DNA of 64,000 bases from Beroe forskalii (Eukaryota; Ctenophora; Nuda; Beroida; Beroidae): NCBI GenBank assembly GCA_011033025.1, contig WFMF01000132.1, positions 310,001 to 374,000 on the forward strand, read 5' to 3'. The position numbers were made by a program, and so were the translations under genes. Positions 21,860-31,990 of this stretch are shown one piece after another (position 1 is the first letter of the stretch; the number at the start of each line of letters is the position of its first letter). The notes below the pieces were generated by a model. That model saw only the letters and a program-made list of their open reading frames with translations, did no database searches and was not told the origin of the DNA.

Positions 21860-22534
21860 TTAGCTCGTTTCTTGTCTTTGGCAGCCAAGCAAGCATATTA
21901 TGGTCCCATTGCGGTCTGTTGCCAACGTGAAGTACTCGACTGGCAAAATACCGAGCTCGTTTCCCGAACACAAGATGACACCGTTGTTAGCTTCAAAAAA
22001 GTGGAACCCATCTTCAATTGCTTTGTCGATATTAACGTGAATGAATATCTCACTGCTCGCCCTCACTCCACTGATTACTTCTTTAGCTGATAGACTGTAG
22101 GGGGCAGCCGTTGTGAAATGGATATGAGTCCTCTGCATTCTGCTAAGTCCATTAACGCGAATCGAGAGCCATGCGGCTCTAGTGGTGCCATGGATAACAT
22201 AAGGAAATTCCTTACTATTGAACAGAGTCTGCCGGTATTCTAGCATGGGGACCTCAAACGAATGTCCCTGGTTCGCACATATCATGAACGTGTCTTCTCT
22301 AGCGTCACCCTTCACACTGAACCGCTGTTTCTTGTCTTTCATAACAATCCTGTGAATATCCTCCGGAGTAGCACGCAGTTGTCTGAATCCATCCGTTGCC
22401 AGAATCTCGTCTACTGAGAAATACCCGCTCTCCGTAACGTGAAGATCTTCTCTCAGGTATTTGTGCCTACAAATACCTGACAACATCTTGCCCATTCGTA
22501 ACTCGCGGTAGAAAGGATTTTCATATGTCGTCAT
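21860..22534 (-). CDS. TRPT1: RNA 2'-phosphotransferase (Tpt1/KptA family)
   Basis: An intronless frame of 224 residues from the first ATG (22534-22532); the frame stays open a little further to a TTG at 22576. Family blocks in order: ELRMGKMLSGICRHKYLRED, SVDEILATDGFRQLRATPED, QRFSVKG, FMICANQGHSF, YVIHGTTRAAWLSIRVNGLS, RMQRTHIHF, VISGVRASSEIFIHVNIDKA, GFHFFEANNGVIL and GILPVEYF. The Arg-His-Arg-Arg set expected for the family is visible (ICRH, HGT, RMQR, SGVR). Tpt1 removes the splice-junction 2'-phosphate from tRNA using NAD+. Length fits the usual 200-250 residues, so it is probably functional. Lack of introns is common for this family but also fits a retrocopy. Confidence 0.88.
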   Translation of the reverse strand: MTTYENPFYRELRMGKMLSGICRHKYLREDLHVTESGYFSVDEILATDGFRQLRATPEDIHRIVMKDKKQRFSVKGDAREDTFMICANQGHSFEVPMLEYRQTLFNSKEFPYVIHGTTRAAWLSIRVNGLSRMQRTHIHFTTAAPYSLSAKEVISGVRASSEIFIHVNIDKAIEDGFHFFEANNGVILCSGNELGILPVEYFTLATDRNGTIICLLGCQRQETS

Positions 22535-22557
22535 TACACCTAGGGTGGTTAAATCTA

Positions 22558-22606
22558 CGTAGCTGGCTCCTTGCAAGTCAGAATCTGACTTGCAAGGAGC
22601 CAGCTA
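22558..22606. repeat. Perfect 49-nt palindrome at the Tpt1 5' end
   Basis: Two 24-nt perfect arms (GTAGCTGGCTCCTTGCAAGT and onward, and its complement) meet at one central base. The palindrome covers the region just upstream of the first ATG and would form a very stable hairpin in a transcript. Confidence 0.92.
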
Positions 22607-23488
22607 CAACAACAAAGTACTGGTACTGTAAACAATTTGAAAAAAATTTAAATAATTGTATATCAGATAAGCATTAAAGGTATAAGTAATTTTATAACCT
22701 TAACAAGCATACAAATAATTAAAGCTGAAATTATGTACTGTTTAATTCATAATTCAGGGCAATTGTTAATCAAAATTAATTTTTTTGGTTCTTTTGTTTT
22801 TTGTTGTTTTTTTGTTTTTTTAAATTGTTTGTAAGGTTTTTCCGTATATTTTTTCGGATTCCATCTAGAATAACAAATTATAAATTCAATTTAAATTGCT
22901 ATTACTGGCTTTTTACTTTGACGTCTGCACATTTCACAATCAGATGATACTTAAAGTTCAACATCAAACAAATATCAGTTTAAATTTAATGCCAGTTATT
23001 AAAAATGCGACTCATGGACATCAGAATACCTGATATCGAATGATATAATGATAATCATTGAATATCAATAATGTTCTATACACTATTTATTTTTATCTAT
23101 ATACTACAGTATTGAAGTGCTGAAGTATGTTCACCAAGTCTTTATAGTTAGTAAACAATTAAAAATAACAGAATACACGCGACGCACACAATAACTCAAT
23201 AAGAGCATAAGATCCATGGGAACAACATTGTTCCCATTTGAGTCATTGGAAAAATGTGAATTGAAAAGTCGTCATTGTAGAATGTAGATAGTGACAACAA
23301 TGACGATTCATCGAATATCAATAAAGATGCATCAAATTTTGGCATTTGACAATTACGATCCATTGATCATAATATTATATTTGCAATAAATCACAATATA
23401 TTTTATAATTATATTCTACCAAGTGATCGTATTATTTAATACTTTAATAATTCTAAATTTTTGCTGAACTTGTTAAAGATGAATTTGT
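22607..23488. other. AT-rich gap between Tpt1 and the Zisupton-like cluster
   Basis: No coding sequence. T/G-rich tract at 22780-22850. If the cluster at 23489-29297 is a transposon, its 3' end should lie here, but no terminal repeat could be matched by eye. Confidence 0.5.
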
Positions 23489-25522
23489 TTAAGATGACGG
23501 GTTTGTCAGGAAAAATTGTCCGCTATCAAAATCCCGAACAAACTTTCTGACAACCTTCTTTTTTATGCTTAGCGATTCCATGGTAATTTTGGATTGTATG
23601 ATGTTCTCGATAAATCCTCGCTGTATTATACGACGAATTACTTCCCGTATAGACTGCTCATGATGATACAGCCAATTGTGAGGATATATCCCACGGGCCA
23701 AAGACCAGAAGTTACCCAGTGAGAGAGGGCCACAGCCGTTATATTTAGGGAGCTGTTGCTGGACATGAATGTAGCTTATGCTACGAGCACCTGGTTTGAG
23801 CTGAAGAACTGCCTTGGCCACATGACTCGTTGTAGGATCTAGTTGCTGCAGTTTACTGTTAGCATTAAAGTAGTTTTTGTACGAAGAGTCAAAAACTTCC
23901 ACGTCATTTGGATCTTCCGTGAGCTTGTTGGAGATGACCACCCAATGATTAGAACCGACATGTATTATCTGAACAAACCTGGCCGTGATATCCTCGATAT
24001 GATTGAGATATTCCACCGTGTGTGCTCTTATGCTCTGATTGTTACATGGAAACACATTGCTAACCATTGTAGCAACACTGTTCATGATCAGGTCGTCATA
24101 CATTGTATGGATGCCACTCAGTAACATTTGCTGTTCACTATACAAAGTTTGACGACCTGACTGATTCCCATGCAACCAAATACGTTGTGTTTGGTTCGAG
24201 AAGTTACTATGAACAATTTTAATTTTCTTTTTTGGTACTTGCATGTCACTATTGTGATCATACTCATCTACAGACCTGGTTTTAGTTTTCGTACCAACTG
24301 TTGATGTACGAGAGGTTCCTTTAACATTCAACTCAGAAACGTCAGTTTCAAGTTTGATCAAAATAAGAATGGCGTTTTTGATCGTATCCCTGAAACTCCT
24401 CTGAGTTATTACCTTGGAAATGTCATCTTGTATCATGTAATAGCTTTTACTGTGTGATATGTACGCTGTATGACGATTATTCTCACCCAAGCATATAAAT
24501 CCAGTCACCACGTATTCGATACATTTGTTATCAACTGTTAATCTTAGTTGGTGTTCGTAGTCGTTGATTATTATGCTGCAGTTATTCAACACGAACACAT
24601 AATCATTAAAACTCTTATTCTCGGAATGATACCTATCTACATACGCTGATACCGTTATGAGTAACGACTGATTCTGTTGAAGCTCTGTAGTACCGTATAA
24701 TATATCGCATTTATTCAACAAATTTGGTGTGACAGCATTACGGAACGCATTTAGAAGCCGACATTCAGATCTATCTGAATTTGAAGCAATTTCATTCAGT
24801 ACGGTTTTTACTATTTCCATATGTTCTGCCTGATTATAGGTACCAGCGAGTAGATGGATTATTCTCTGATAAGTGAAAGTAAGGTTGTTACTGGTGGCTG
24901 ACATGTATTCATATACTGGGGAGTAGAACAGCAAGTACATCAAACTATTGAACCAAGACACATCAAATCCATCAGGATTCTTAAGGTACGCTGTAACGTG
25001 AGTCTGAGATAATTTAACACCCTCTGCATTTGACCCGAACGCGTCCGTGATTCTATCCTCGTGATTCCCGTAAACTAGCACACCTTTACTGTTCAAATGT
25101 AAAATTTCATTCGGCCACATTTTTTGTACCATTTTCGTATAATTTTTATTTATTTTTTCGTTGTTCTTCAAAGCTTTGTAAATTAGAATTTTGATATATG
25201 TCTCAAAGTTGGCCTCTGATAAGAATGAGCTTTGCCTTTTCAATTTACTGTTAAGTTGCTCTGCAACCTGTGTATTTCTTTTCCCAACAAAGCTAGAAAT
25301 GTTGTCAAACTGGCGAAGTTCACTATTTGAATTATTTTTCTCGTGCAAACGATCATACAGGCTTAACGTACAGGTCTGCCCAGTCATGGGATGGGGCATA
25401 GAATCAGGATCATGTGCGTTTATGTCGAAATTTTTACTCATGACTACAAAATCAAGATCAACCTTTTTATCATTGCTTTTTATGTCTTCGACTAGTTCCG
25501 TGTTATTAGGGTCTGCAATCAT
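23489..25522 (-). CDS. Zisupton/KDZ-associated protein with USP-like and Ulp1-like (C48) domains
   Basis: 677 residues. An N-terminal half resembles a ubiquitin-specific protease: DVSWFNSLMYLLFYSPVYEY at 187-206 sits where USPs have a Cys box, with Ser189 in place of the nucleophile, and GENNRHTAYIS...YYMIQDD at 346-367 fits the His box (His351). The C-terminal part is a Ulp1-type peptidase: GSNHWVVIS (His526), VEVFDSSY (Asp545), QQQLPKYNGCGPLSLGNFW (Gln589/590, Cys597), so the C48 triad looks intact. PKKKIKI at 430-436 is a likely nuclear signal. Ulp1-like proteases accompany several eukaryotic DNA transposons. The ATG lies 22 nt after the stop of the neighbouring transposase-like frame on the same strand, suggesting one transcription unit or splicing between them. 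Confidence 0.72.
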   Translation of the reverse strand: MIADPNNTELVEDIKSNDKKVDLDFVVMSKNFDINAHDPDSMPHPMTGQTCTLSLYDRLHEKNNSNSELRQFDNISSFVGKRNTQVAEQLNSKLKRQSSFLSEANFETYIKILIYKALKNNEKINKNYTKMVQKMWPNEILHLNSKGVLVYGNHEDRITDAFGSNAEGVKLSQTHVTAYLKNPDGFDVSWFNSLMYLLFYSPVYEYMSATSNNLTFTYQRIIHLLAGTYNQAEHMEIVKTVLNEIASNSDRSECRLLNAFRNAVTPNLLNKCDILYGTTELQQNQSLLITVSAYVDRYHSENKSFNDYVFVLNNCSIIINDYEHQLRLTVDNKCIEYVVTGFICLGENNRHTAYISHSKSYYMIQDDISKVITQRSFRDTIKNAILILIKLETDVSELNVKGTSRTSTVGTKTKTRSVDEYDHNSDMQVPKKKIKIVHSNFSNQTQRIWLHGNQSGRQTLYSEQQMLLSGIHTMYDDLIMNSVATMVSNVFPCNNQSIRAHTVEYLNHIEDITARFVQIIHVGSNHWVVISNKLTEDPNDVEVFDSSYKNYFNANSKLQQLDPTTSHVAKAVLQLKPGARSISYIHVQQQLPKYNGCGPLSLGNFWSLARGIYPHNWLYHHEQSIREVIRRIIQRGFIENIIQSKITMESLSIKKKVVRKFVRDFDSGQFFLTNPSS

Positions 25523-25544
25523 CCCGTCATATGGCTTAAAGGTA

Positions 25545-27815
25545 TTAGGATAATTTAAGGTTCGTGTGACGGGCCAGCAAATGTGCTATATCAGACACGG
25601 TAATGGTGGGTTTAATTGCCAAAGACATGATAATCTCCGTGTAGTCACTTACGCCTTCTGGTAATGTCAGAAACTTCATGCAGTAAGTGCACCCACACGG
25701 ACATTGACCATGCAATATCCCACCATTTTTCCCTGTCATCGCGGTAAAATTTTTGGAAATTTCGCTGTAAACTTTGTTAGACGACTCTACAATACGTTTA
25801 TGTATTTGCATTTTTCCACCAGTCGTTTCGATACCCATTTTCTTAGCAATTTGGACCAGTTCTTTATACGCTGACTTAGAATTTAAAATTTGAAGCAAAC
25901 GTTCCGGAGTCAACTCTACCTCATCCCCCCGCTCAACTTCACCTGTTTTACCAAACTGCCTCGTTGAGGATGGTCTGTTGTGGGACTTATTACACTTGCT
26001 CACATAAGGCGACAGTGAAAAGTGAGGCTTAACTCCGAAAAGCTTCAGTGTGTGTGCAGAAACATCTCTGCCCACGAAACCTCTCAAGACATCAACCAAA
26101 CATGCATCGTGGTACAAATCATCAAAGTTCTTATAAACACCCTCCTTATCGTACAAAATATCACCAGACTTGAGATCACATGCAATGTTTCGTATAGCAT
26201 CGAATACTAACATTGCTGGATAATATCCACATTTTAAACAATGACTCGACATATCAAGTTCCTTCAATGACAAATAATTTTTTGCCGCATTCCCAACTAA
26301 ATGGCGATCAAGATTGTACTTAGCAGATTCAGGTATGATTGGTTGAAGGATATTCAAGAGACTCTCCAACGACACTCCTTCCAGCCACGAATTCAGCACA
26401 GTCTCCATGAACTTAATGCTGAAGAAAGAAGAGTTGTTATAATTATGAAAACCCTCTGAATATTCCTGATATCTATACTCAAAGCAACCTTTAGGGCATA
26501 TTTTATTTTCAACAGTTATTCCATTGTACTTTTTATCAAGCGTGAAAATATAACCGTTTTTTGTGACCACCTTTACATCAAGAGATGACCCACATAAATG
26601 ACACTCGGTTTCTGCTGGTGTAAACGTTGACTTTGGAGTCTCCACCATCAACTCCTCGTTCACTGAAAATGGAATTTTCTTGAATCTTAAAGCATACTTG
26701 GCCCTTTCTAACCGAGTTTTGACATGATCGGGAATGATAACTGGCTCCTTATTTGATGGCTGTGCAGGTTTATGGAGAACATTACCGCCATATCTGTGAT
26801 TTATCACTAGCATGACCACAAGGCAATGTTTGCATCTATCTAAACCACATTCACAAGTCACTTTCTTTTCCCTCTTGTTGTAAGTTACTAAAATTCTGTT
26901 GAAACACACTTTCCGACACACTGCCTTATTTCCACTTAACGAGCAACCAAACAAGACACTAAAATACTGATTCACAGAATCACTCCCTTTATCACCATCC
27001 TTAGCTGAGAGTAGCTTCGGGGTGAACTCACGAACAATAGGGGAAGTGGTCTGAAACTTCTCTTGCAGTAAGGTGCTGATATGTTCACGATCACCATTAC
27101 TTATATCAGGGTCACCACTCATGTAGTTCGCTACAAAGAGATCGTCTGATTCTACATTAGGGTCTGTCTCCTTGTAATTAATTACTGACTTGATATGCCT
27201 GCAAATGTAGTTCTTTTCTGACGTGTGACTAAATGCCAACTCTCTACCTTGAACACAAGATTCAAACGTACACTCCACATTGTTAGGCATAAGTTGGACA
27301 TGCACAGGTTTTCCTGGACCAGATGGAGCACTTCTAACCATGTAAATACATTTATCAGCATCGACAACAGCACACTGCAAGTTCGCATCACCATTTCCAA
27401 CTTTTTTAGATGGTAATACACGAGTTTTACATTTGACTGCATGTGTCATCACTCTGTGCTTGTCTCTTGCACCATAGGACAAGCAACTTCTGCAGTGGAA
27501 ATGGAGCGTGGCTTTTTTGGAGCCTTTCCTTAAAGACTTCTTGCATTCATCCCTACTATCTCTACAATTTATCAGAAGTGAGTCATCAACTTTTGACTTG
27601 ACCCCCGGCCCATGCACCAACGATGTGACTGAATTTTCACCTGAATGATCACCCTCCGATAGCCCCTGGGAATTTGCATCAGGAATGCTATCGTCAAGTG
27701 AAACAGGTTCCTTGCCTTTACCTTTCACCGTACTGCCTGTTTCACCCTGTGACTTACCTAACTGAATCACCCTCCGATAGCCCCTGGGAATTTGCATCAG
27801 GAATGCTATCGTCAA
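25545..27815 (-). CDS. Zisupton/KDZ-type transposase-like protein (SWIM + SAP)
   Basis: A frame of 756 codons. Visible domains: a Cys/His cluster HCRSCLSYGARDKHRVMTHA at about 107-126, a SWIM zinc finger CECGLDRCKH at 321-330 (exact CxCx4CxH), further Cys pairs (CHLCG at 405, CPKGC at 440, HCLKCGYYPAMLVFDAIRNI at 525-544), a SAP-like helix-turn-helix YKELVQIAKKMGIETTGGKM at 650-669, and a final CPCGCTYC near 705. SWIM plus inserted cysteine clusters plus SAP is the combination described for Zisupton/KDZ transposases, and HMGXB3-like proteins share similar words. The catalytic acidic residues cannot be assigned by eye. The N-terminal 60 residues come from the 114-bp repeats. The true start is probably upstream in the next frame. 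Confidence 0.68.
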   Translation of the reverse strand: MTIAFLMQIPRGYRRVIQLGKSQGETGSTVKGKGKEPVSLDDSIPDANSQGLSEGDHSGENSVTSLVHGPGVKSKVDDSLLINCRDSRDECKKSLRKGSKKATLHFHCRSCLSYGARDKHRVMTHAVKCKTRVLPSKKVGNGDANLQCAVVDADKCIYMVRSAPSGPGKPVHVQLMPNNVECTFESCVQGRELAFSHTSEKNYICRHIKSVINYKETDPNVESDDLFVANYMSGDPDISNGDREHISTLLQEKFQTTSPIVREFTPKLLSAKDGDKGSDSVNQYFSVLFGCSLSGNKAVCRKVCFNRILVTYNKREKKVTCECGLDRCKHCLVVMLVINHRYGGNVLHKPAQPSNKEPVIIPDHVKTRLERAKYALRFKKIPFSVNEELMVETPKSTFTPAETECHLCGSSLDVKVVTKNGYIFTLDKKYNGITVENKICPKGCFEYRYQEYSEGFHNYNNSSFFSIKFMETVLNSWLEGVSLESLLNILQPIIPESAKYNLDRHLVGNAAKNYLSLKELDMSSHCLKCGYYPAMLVFDAIRNIACDLKSGDILYDKEGVYKNFDDLYHDACLVDVLRGFVGRDVSAHTLKLFGVKPHFSLSPYVSKCNKSHNRPSSTRQFGKTGEVERGDEVELTPERLLQILNSKSAYKELVQIAKKMGIETTGGKMQIHKRIVESSNKVYSEISKNFTAMTGKNGGILHGQCPCGCTYCMKFLTLPEGVSDYTEIIMSLAIKPTITVSDIAHLLARHTNLKLS

Positions 27816-28275
27816 GTGAAACAGGTTCCTTGCCTTTACCTTTCACCGTACCCTGTGACTGACCCTGCGACCTAACTGAATCACCCTCCGATAGCCCCTG
27901 GGAATTTGCATCAGGAATGCTATCGTCAAGTAAACAGGTTCCTTGCCTTTACCTTTCACCGTACTGCTCGACTGACCCTGCGACCTAACTGAATCACCCT
28001 CCGATAGCCCCTGGGAATTTGCATCAGGAATGCTATCGTCAAGTGAAACAGGTTCCTTGCCTTTACCTTTCACCGTACTGCTCGACTGACCCTGCGACCT
28101 AACTGAATCACCCTCCGATAGCCCCCGGGAATTTGCATCAGGAATGCTATCGTCAAGTGAAACAGGTTCCTTGCCTTTACCTTTCACCGTACTGCTCGAC
28201 TGACCCTGCGACCTAACTGAATCACCCTCCGATAGCCCCTGGGAATTTGCATCAGGAATGCTATCGTCCGGCAAA
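27645..28275 (-). repeat. 114-bp coding tandem repeat, about 5.5 copies
   Basis: The 114-bp unit equals 38 codons, so frame is kept when copies are intact. Units begin about 27685, 27800, 27917, 28030, 28144 and 28258. Two copies differ by -1 and +4 nt. The +4 copy contains AGGTAAGT on the minus strand (27750-27757), a perfect 5' splice-site consensus. Confidence 0.92.
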
Positions 28276-29297
28276 ACCGTACCTTTACAGTCCTTGCCCT
28301 TGGCTTTACACCTGCTACTCCGTGAATTCTTTGCCCCCATGCCAGAGCCTTCATTATCTCCTCCGGGAAGCGTTCTGAGAACTGAAAATCTATTTTCTAG
28401 GGGGATGTCATGATTGGCAGAATTGGAATTACGACTTTTATTCGATCGCGATTTTTTCTCGTATGAATTCCTTATGGTAATAGATGAGTGAGCACTGGAT
28501 TTATTGTTTGCTTTGTGGCCGTTTCTTGCGTTGGTTACACTTCCCAAAGAAAAACAAACCCGTTTTCTCAACGGTACATCAAAGTCACTATCACCGCTAC
28601 TATCACTGCTAATAACGTCGTTTTCGATGTCTGGCTCGGGATACTGGACAGGCTTGCTCATGTCCATGATGAGGCCAAGTAGCCGTGCACCCTGCTCTGA
28701 ATTCCGAGAATCGCGAGACTTACGGTACGCAGTGACCTCGTCTTCAGTGCAAATCTCCACTGAGTAGGAGGCCACTGGTCGGTCAAGTCTATCCCTGAGT
28801 ACCGATTCAGGGAAACAGATGGGCACTTGCTCCAACACATCAACAACATTTTCGACAAAACTTGCTTGGGACCACTGCTCCGTTTCGATGTATCGGTTAT
28901 TCACTGCACACCAAAATGACGAAAGTGCTAGCAAAGAACCGTCTACATCATGCATTGTTGTATTACTCGGGTTATAAACCCTAAGTTTGGTAGCAAAAGG
29001 GAAAAAATGCCTCAGAACTCTTTTTAGTTCTGGCTGCAATGGCGAACTAAACATGATTTTACTAGAGCAGTAAAGGCTGACTGGAGATGAAACACTAAGG
29101 CCAGTAGCATTAGTCACGAAGACCCAGCCACAATTAAGTTCGCAGAAAACAAAGTTCAAAAGAACATCCGTAATTTTGGGGTAGGAATGAGTAGGCCCTT
29201 CGATGTATGGACGGCAGAAATAGAGATCTGGGCCTTCATGAGCCATTTTTGCAATAGAATTTGCATGTTTTTTCAAGGACTCAAAATCCATTTTCAT
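27843..29297 (-). CDS. N-terminal part of the transposase gene: Ulp1-like domain lacking catalytic residues, then repeat tail
   Basis: The first ATG is at 29297; the frame is open to 29363, inside the 103-bp array. Residues 75-150 of the open frame align by pattern with the neighbour's Ulp1 domain: CGWVFVTN against SNHWVVISN, VSLYCSSK against VEVFDSSY, HDVDGSLLALSSFW against NGCGPLSLGNFW. The His, Asp and Cys positions are Gly, Cys and Asp, so it is probably a non-catalytic fold. A basic/Ser-rich linker follows, then 38-residue repeats (GKGKEPVSLDDSIPDANSQG...). Relative to the other units one repeat lacks a base near 27930, and the next has four extra (near 27755), which breaks the frame into the 25545-27815 CDS. 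The two were probably one protein. Confidence 0.62.
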   Translation of the reverse strand: MKMDFESLKKHANSIAKMAHEGPDLYFCRPYIEGPTHSYPKITDVLLNFVFCELNCGWVFVTNATGLSVSSPVSLYCSSKIMFSSPLQPELKRVLRHFFPFATKLRVYNPSNTTMHDVDGSLLALSSFWCAVNNRYIETEQWSQASFVENVVDVLEQVPICFPESVLRDRLDRPVASYSVEICTEDEVTAYRKSRDSRNSEQGARLLGLIMDMSKPVQYPEPDIENDVISSDSSGDSDFDVPLRKRVCFSLGSVTNARNGHKANNKSSAHSSITIRNSYEKKSRSNKSRNSNSANHDIPLENRFSVLRTLPGGDNEGSGMGAKNSRSSRCKAKGKDCKGTVLPDDSIPDANSQGLSEGDSVRSQGQSSSTVKGKGKEPVSLDDSIPDANSRGLSEGDSVRSQGQSSSTVKGKGKEPVSLDDSIPDANSQGLSEGDSVRSQGQSSSTVKGKGKEPVYLTIAFLMQIPRGYRRVIQLGRRVSHRVR

Positions 29298-29344
29298 ATA
29301 GTGGCGATTGAAGCATCTAAGAACGGTATTTGAAATAGACTTTA

Positions 29345-30616
29345 TTTGACCAAGTTTACACAAAAATCAGTTGTTTTACGCTAGATGAAATACTACAAAC
29401 ACAGATCAGCAAATAACCACTGAGCTATTGAAGTATTTAGAACGGTATTTGACCAAGTTTACACAAAAATCAGTTGGTTTACGCTAGATGAAATACTACA
29501 AACACAGATCAGCAAATAACCACTGAGCTATTGAAGTATTTAGAACGGTATTTGACCAAGTTTACACAAAAATCAGTTGTTTTACGCTAGATGAAATACT
29601 ACAAACACAGATCAGCAAATAACCACTGAGCTATTGAAGTATTTAGAACGGTATTTCACCAAGTTTACACAAAAAAATCAGTTGTTTTACGCTAGATGAA
29701 ATACTACAAACACAGATCAGCAAATAACCACTGAGCTATTGAAGTATTTAGAACGGTATTTCACCAAGTTTACACAAAAATCAGTTGTTTTACGCTAGAT
29801 GAAATACTACAAACACAGATCAGCAAATAACCACTGAGCTATTGAAGTATTTAGAACGGTATTTGACCAAGTTTACACAAAAATCAGTTGTTTTACGCTA
29901 GATGAAATACTACAAACACAGATCAGCAAATAACCACTGAGCTATTGAAGTATTTAGAACGGTGTTTGACCAAGTTTACGCAAAAATCAGTTGTTTTACG
30001 CTAGATGAAATACTACAAACACAGATCAGCAAATAACCACTGAGCTATTGAAGTATTTAGAACGGTATTTCACCAAGTTTACACAAAAATCAGTTGTTTT
30101 ACGCTAGATGAAATACTACAAACACAGATCAGCAAATAACCACTGAGCTATTGAAGTATTTAGAACGGTATTTGACCAAGTTTACACAAAAATCAGTTGT
30201 TTTACGCTAGATGAAATACTACAAACACAGATCAGCAAATAACCACTGAGCTATTGAAGTATTTAGAACGGTATTTGACCAAGTTTACGCAAAAATCAGT
30301 TGTTTTACGCTAGATGAAATACTACAAACACAGATCAGCAAATAACCACTGAGCTATATTGAAGTATTTAGAACGGTGTTTGACCAAGTTTACGCAAAAA
30401 TCAGTTGTTTTACGCTAGATGAAATACTACAAACACAGATCAGCAAATAACCACTGAGCTATTGAAGTATTTAGAACGGTATTTGACCAAGTTTACAAAA
30501 AAATCAGTTGTTTTACGCTAGATGAAATACTACAAACACAGATCAGCAAATAACCACTGAGCTATTGAAGTATTTAGAACGGTATTTGACCAAGTTTACA
30601 AAAAAATCAGTTGTTT
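29345..30616. repeat. 103-bp tandem array, about 12 copies
   Basis: The unit 'gaacggtatttgaccaagtt...cagatcagcaaataaccact' repeats every 103 bp with only scattered changes (gtatttcacc/gtatttgacc, tacaca/tacgca). The first copy runs into the open frame of the Zisupton-like gene just upstream of its first ATG, so the array occupies the promoter/5' leader. It could be the subterminal repeat block of the transposon. Confidence 0.95.
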
Positions 30617-31480
30617 AACGTTAGATATAGTACTTATACAGCTATACTAAAAAGCGAATAGGCACTGGTCGATATTCAAGTACTCAGTTATTAAGTTAGA
30701 AAAGTATTTGAAAATAGACTGCTGAAAATAGAATGGACTCTCCTTACAGGATCAAGACTATAATTACAGTTCAATCCTGTCAATTGTGATAAACAGTAAT
30801 TGTTAGTTAATACAATATTGGACAATTGTAAACAAACGAAGGGAGGAAATCGAACTTGCAGAATATATTTATAAGCTTGCCCAGGAGCTCAGGAAAACAG
30901 CTTGTCTAGACGTGGTGTTCTTTTTGTTGTTTTTATTACCTATGACCTACTTCCCATTTACTCATATAATCTGATCTCGTTTGGATGAAATTTCTCGTGG
31001 CTTCTAATTAGACTTCAGAAGGCACAATGAGGAACAGCTGCGTAAGGAACCTCGAGTTGGTGGATTGGCTGATGAGCCAGTCATATCTAATGAGATGTCG
31101 TTAATTGTGCTGCTGTTCATTTACCCCTCTTCTATTACCATAATTGTACCAGGAAGTAATGGTAATAAAATCACATAATCATTTCGGAGGGCAATAATAT
31201 CTCAAAAGCATACAAGCATAGCATATAACGGCATGAGATGTATAATATAATGTATATACTTATATTACATTTCTGACTATTGCCGATTGTAAATGTAATT
31301 AACGAAACATATTTAGAAAACATTATTTGATCCGAACCACGGCGACTAGGACTATGAACCAAAAATTTCAGCCTTGATTTACGAGAATTTCATCTTCAAC
31401 AATGTGCGTAGCGCGCAACACGCCGCGCTAAATTTGTCACAATTTTGCTCGGAAACATGTTCTGCACATTCCAGACAGAT
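30617..31480. other. Upstream flank of the array, no gene seen
   Basis: AT-rich, no reading frame with coding character. Expected to hold the other end of the Zisupton-like element if it is mobile. Confidence 0.5.
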
Positions 31481-31484
31481 TTCC

Positions 31485-31990
31485 GAGTGTGGAACACTAC
31501 ACACATAGGTCTATTCCTCCAATAATACGTACCGATTCCCCCAAGGACACGCACTTATTTCCCAATGACGCGTACCTATTCACCCAAAGACACTTACCAA
31601 TTTCCCCAAAGACACGCACCGATTCCCCCAATGACACGTATAAGACACGTACCTATTCCCCCAATGACACGTACCCACTCCCCCTATGACACGTACCTTT
31701 TCCCCCTAAGACACGTACCTATACCCCCTATGACACGTACCAACTCCCCTATTCATCCAATGATACGTACCCACTCCCCCTATGACACGTACCTTTTCCC
31801 CCTAAGACACGTACCTATTCCTCCTAAGACACGTTCCCACTCCCCCTAAGACACGTACCTATTCCCCCTATGACACGTATAAGACACGTACCTATTCCCC
31901 CAATGACACCTACCCACTCCCCCTAAGACACGTACCTATTCCCCCTATGACACGTACCTATTCCCCCAATGACGTACAGGTTCCTCAGGT
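31485..31990. repeat. Minisatellite of ACACGTACCTATTCCCCC units
   Basis: About 23 degenerate copies of a 21-22 bp unit (for example 'gacacgtacctattccccct'). Short proline/tyrosine/threonine reading frames across it are repeat artefacts. Confidence 0.88.

Noticed and set aside
29345-30616. CRISPR-like array
   Set aside because: Units are contiguous 103-bp tandem repeats without spacers, in a eukaryotic genome.
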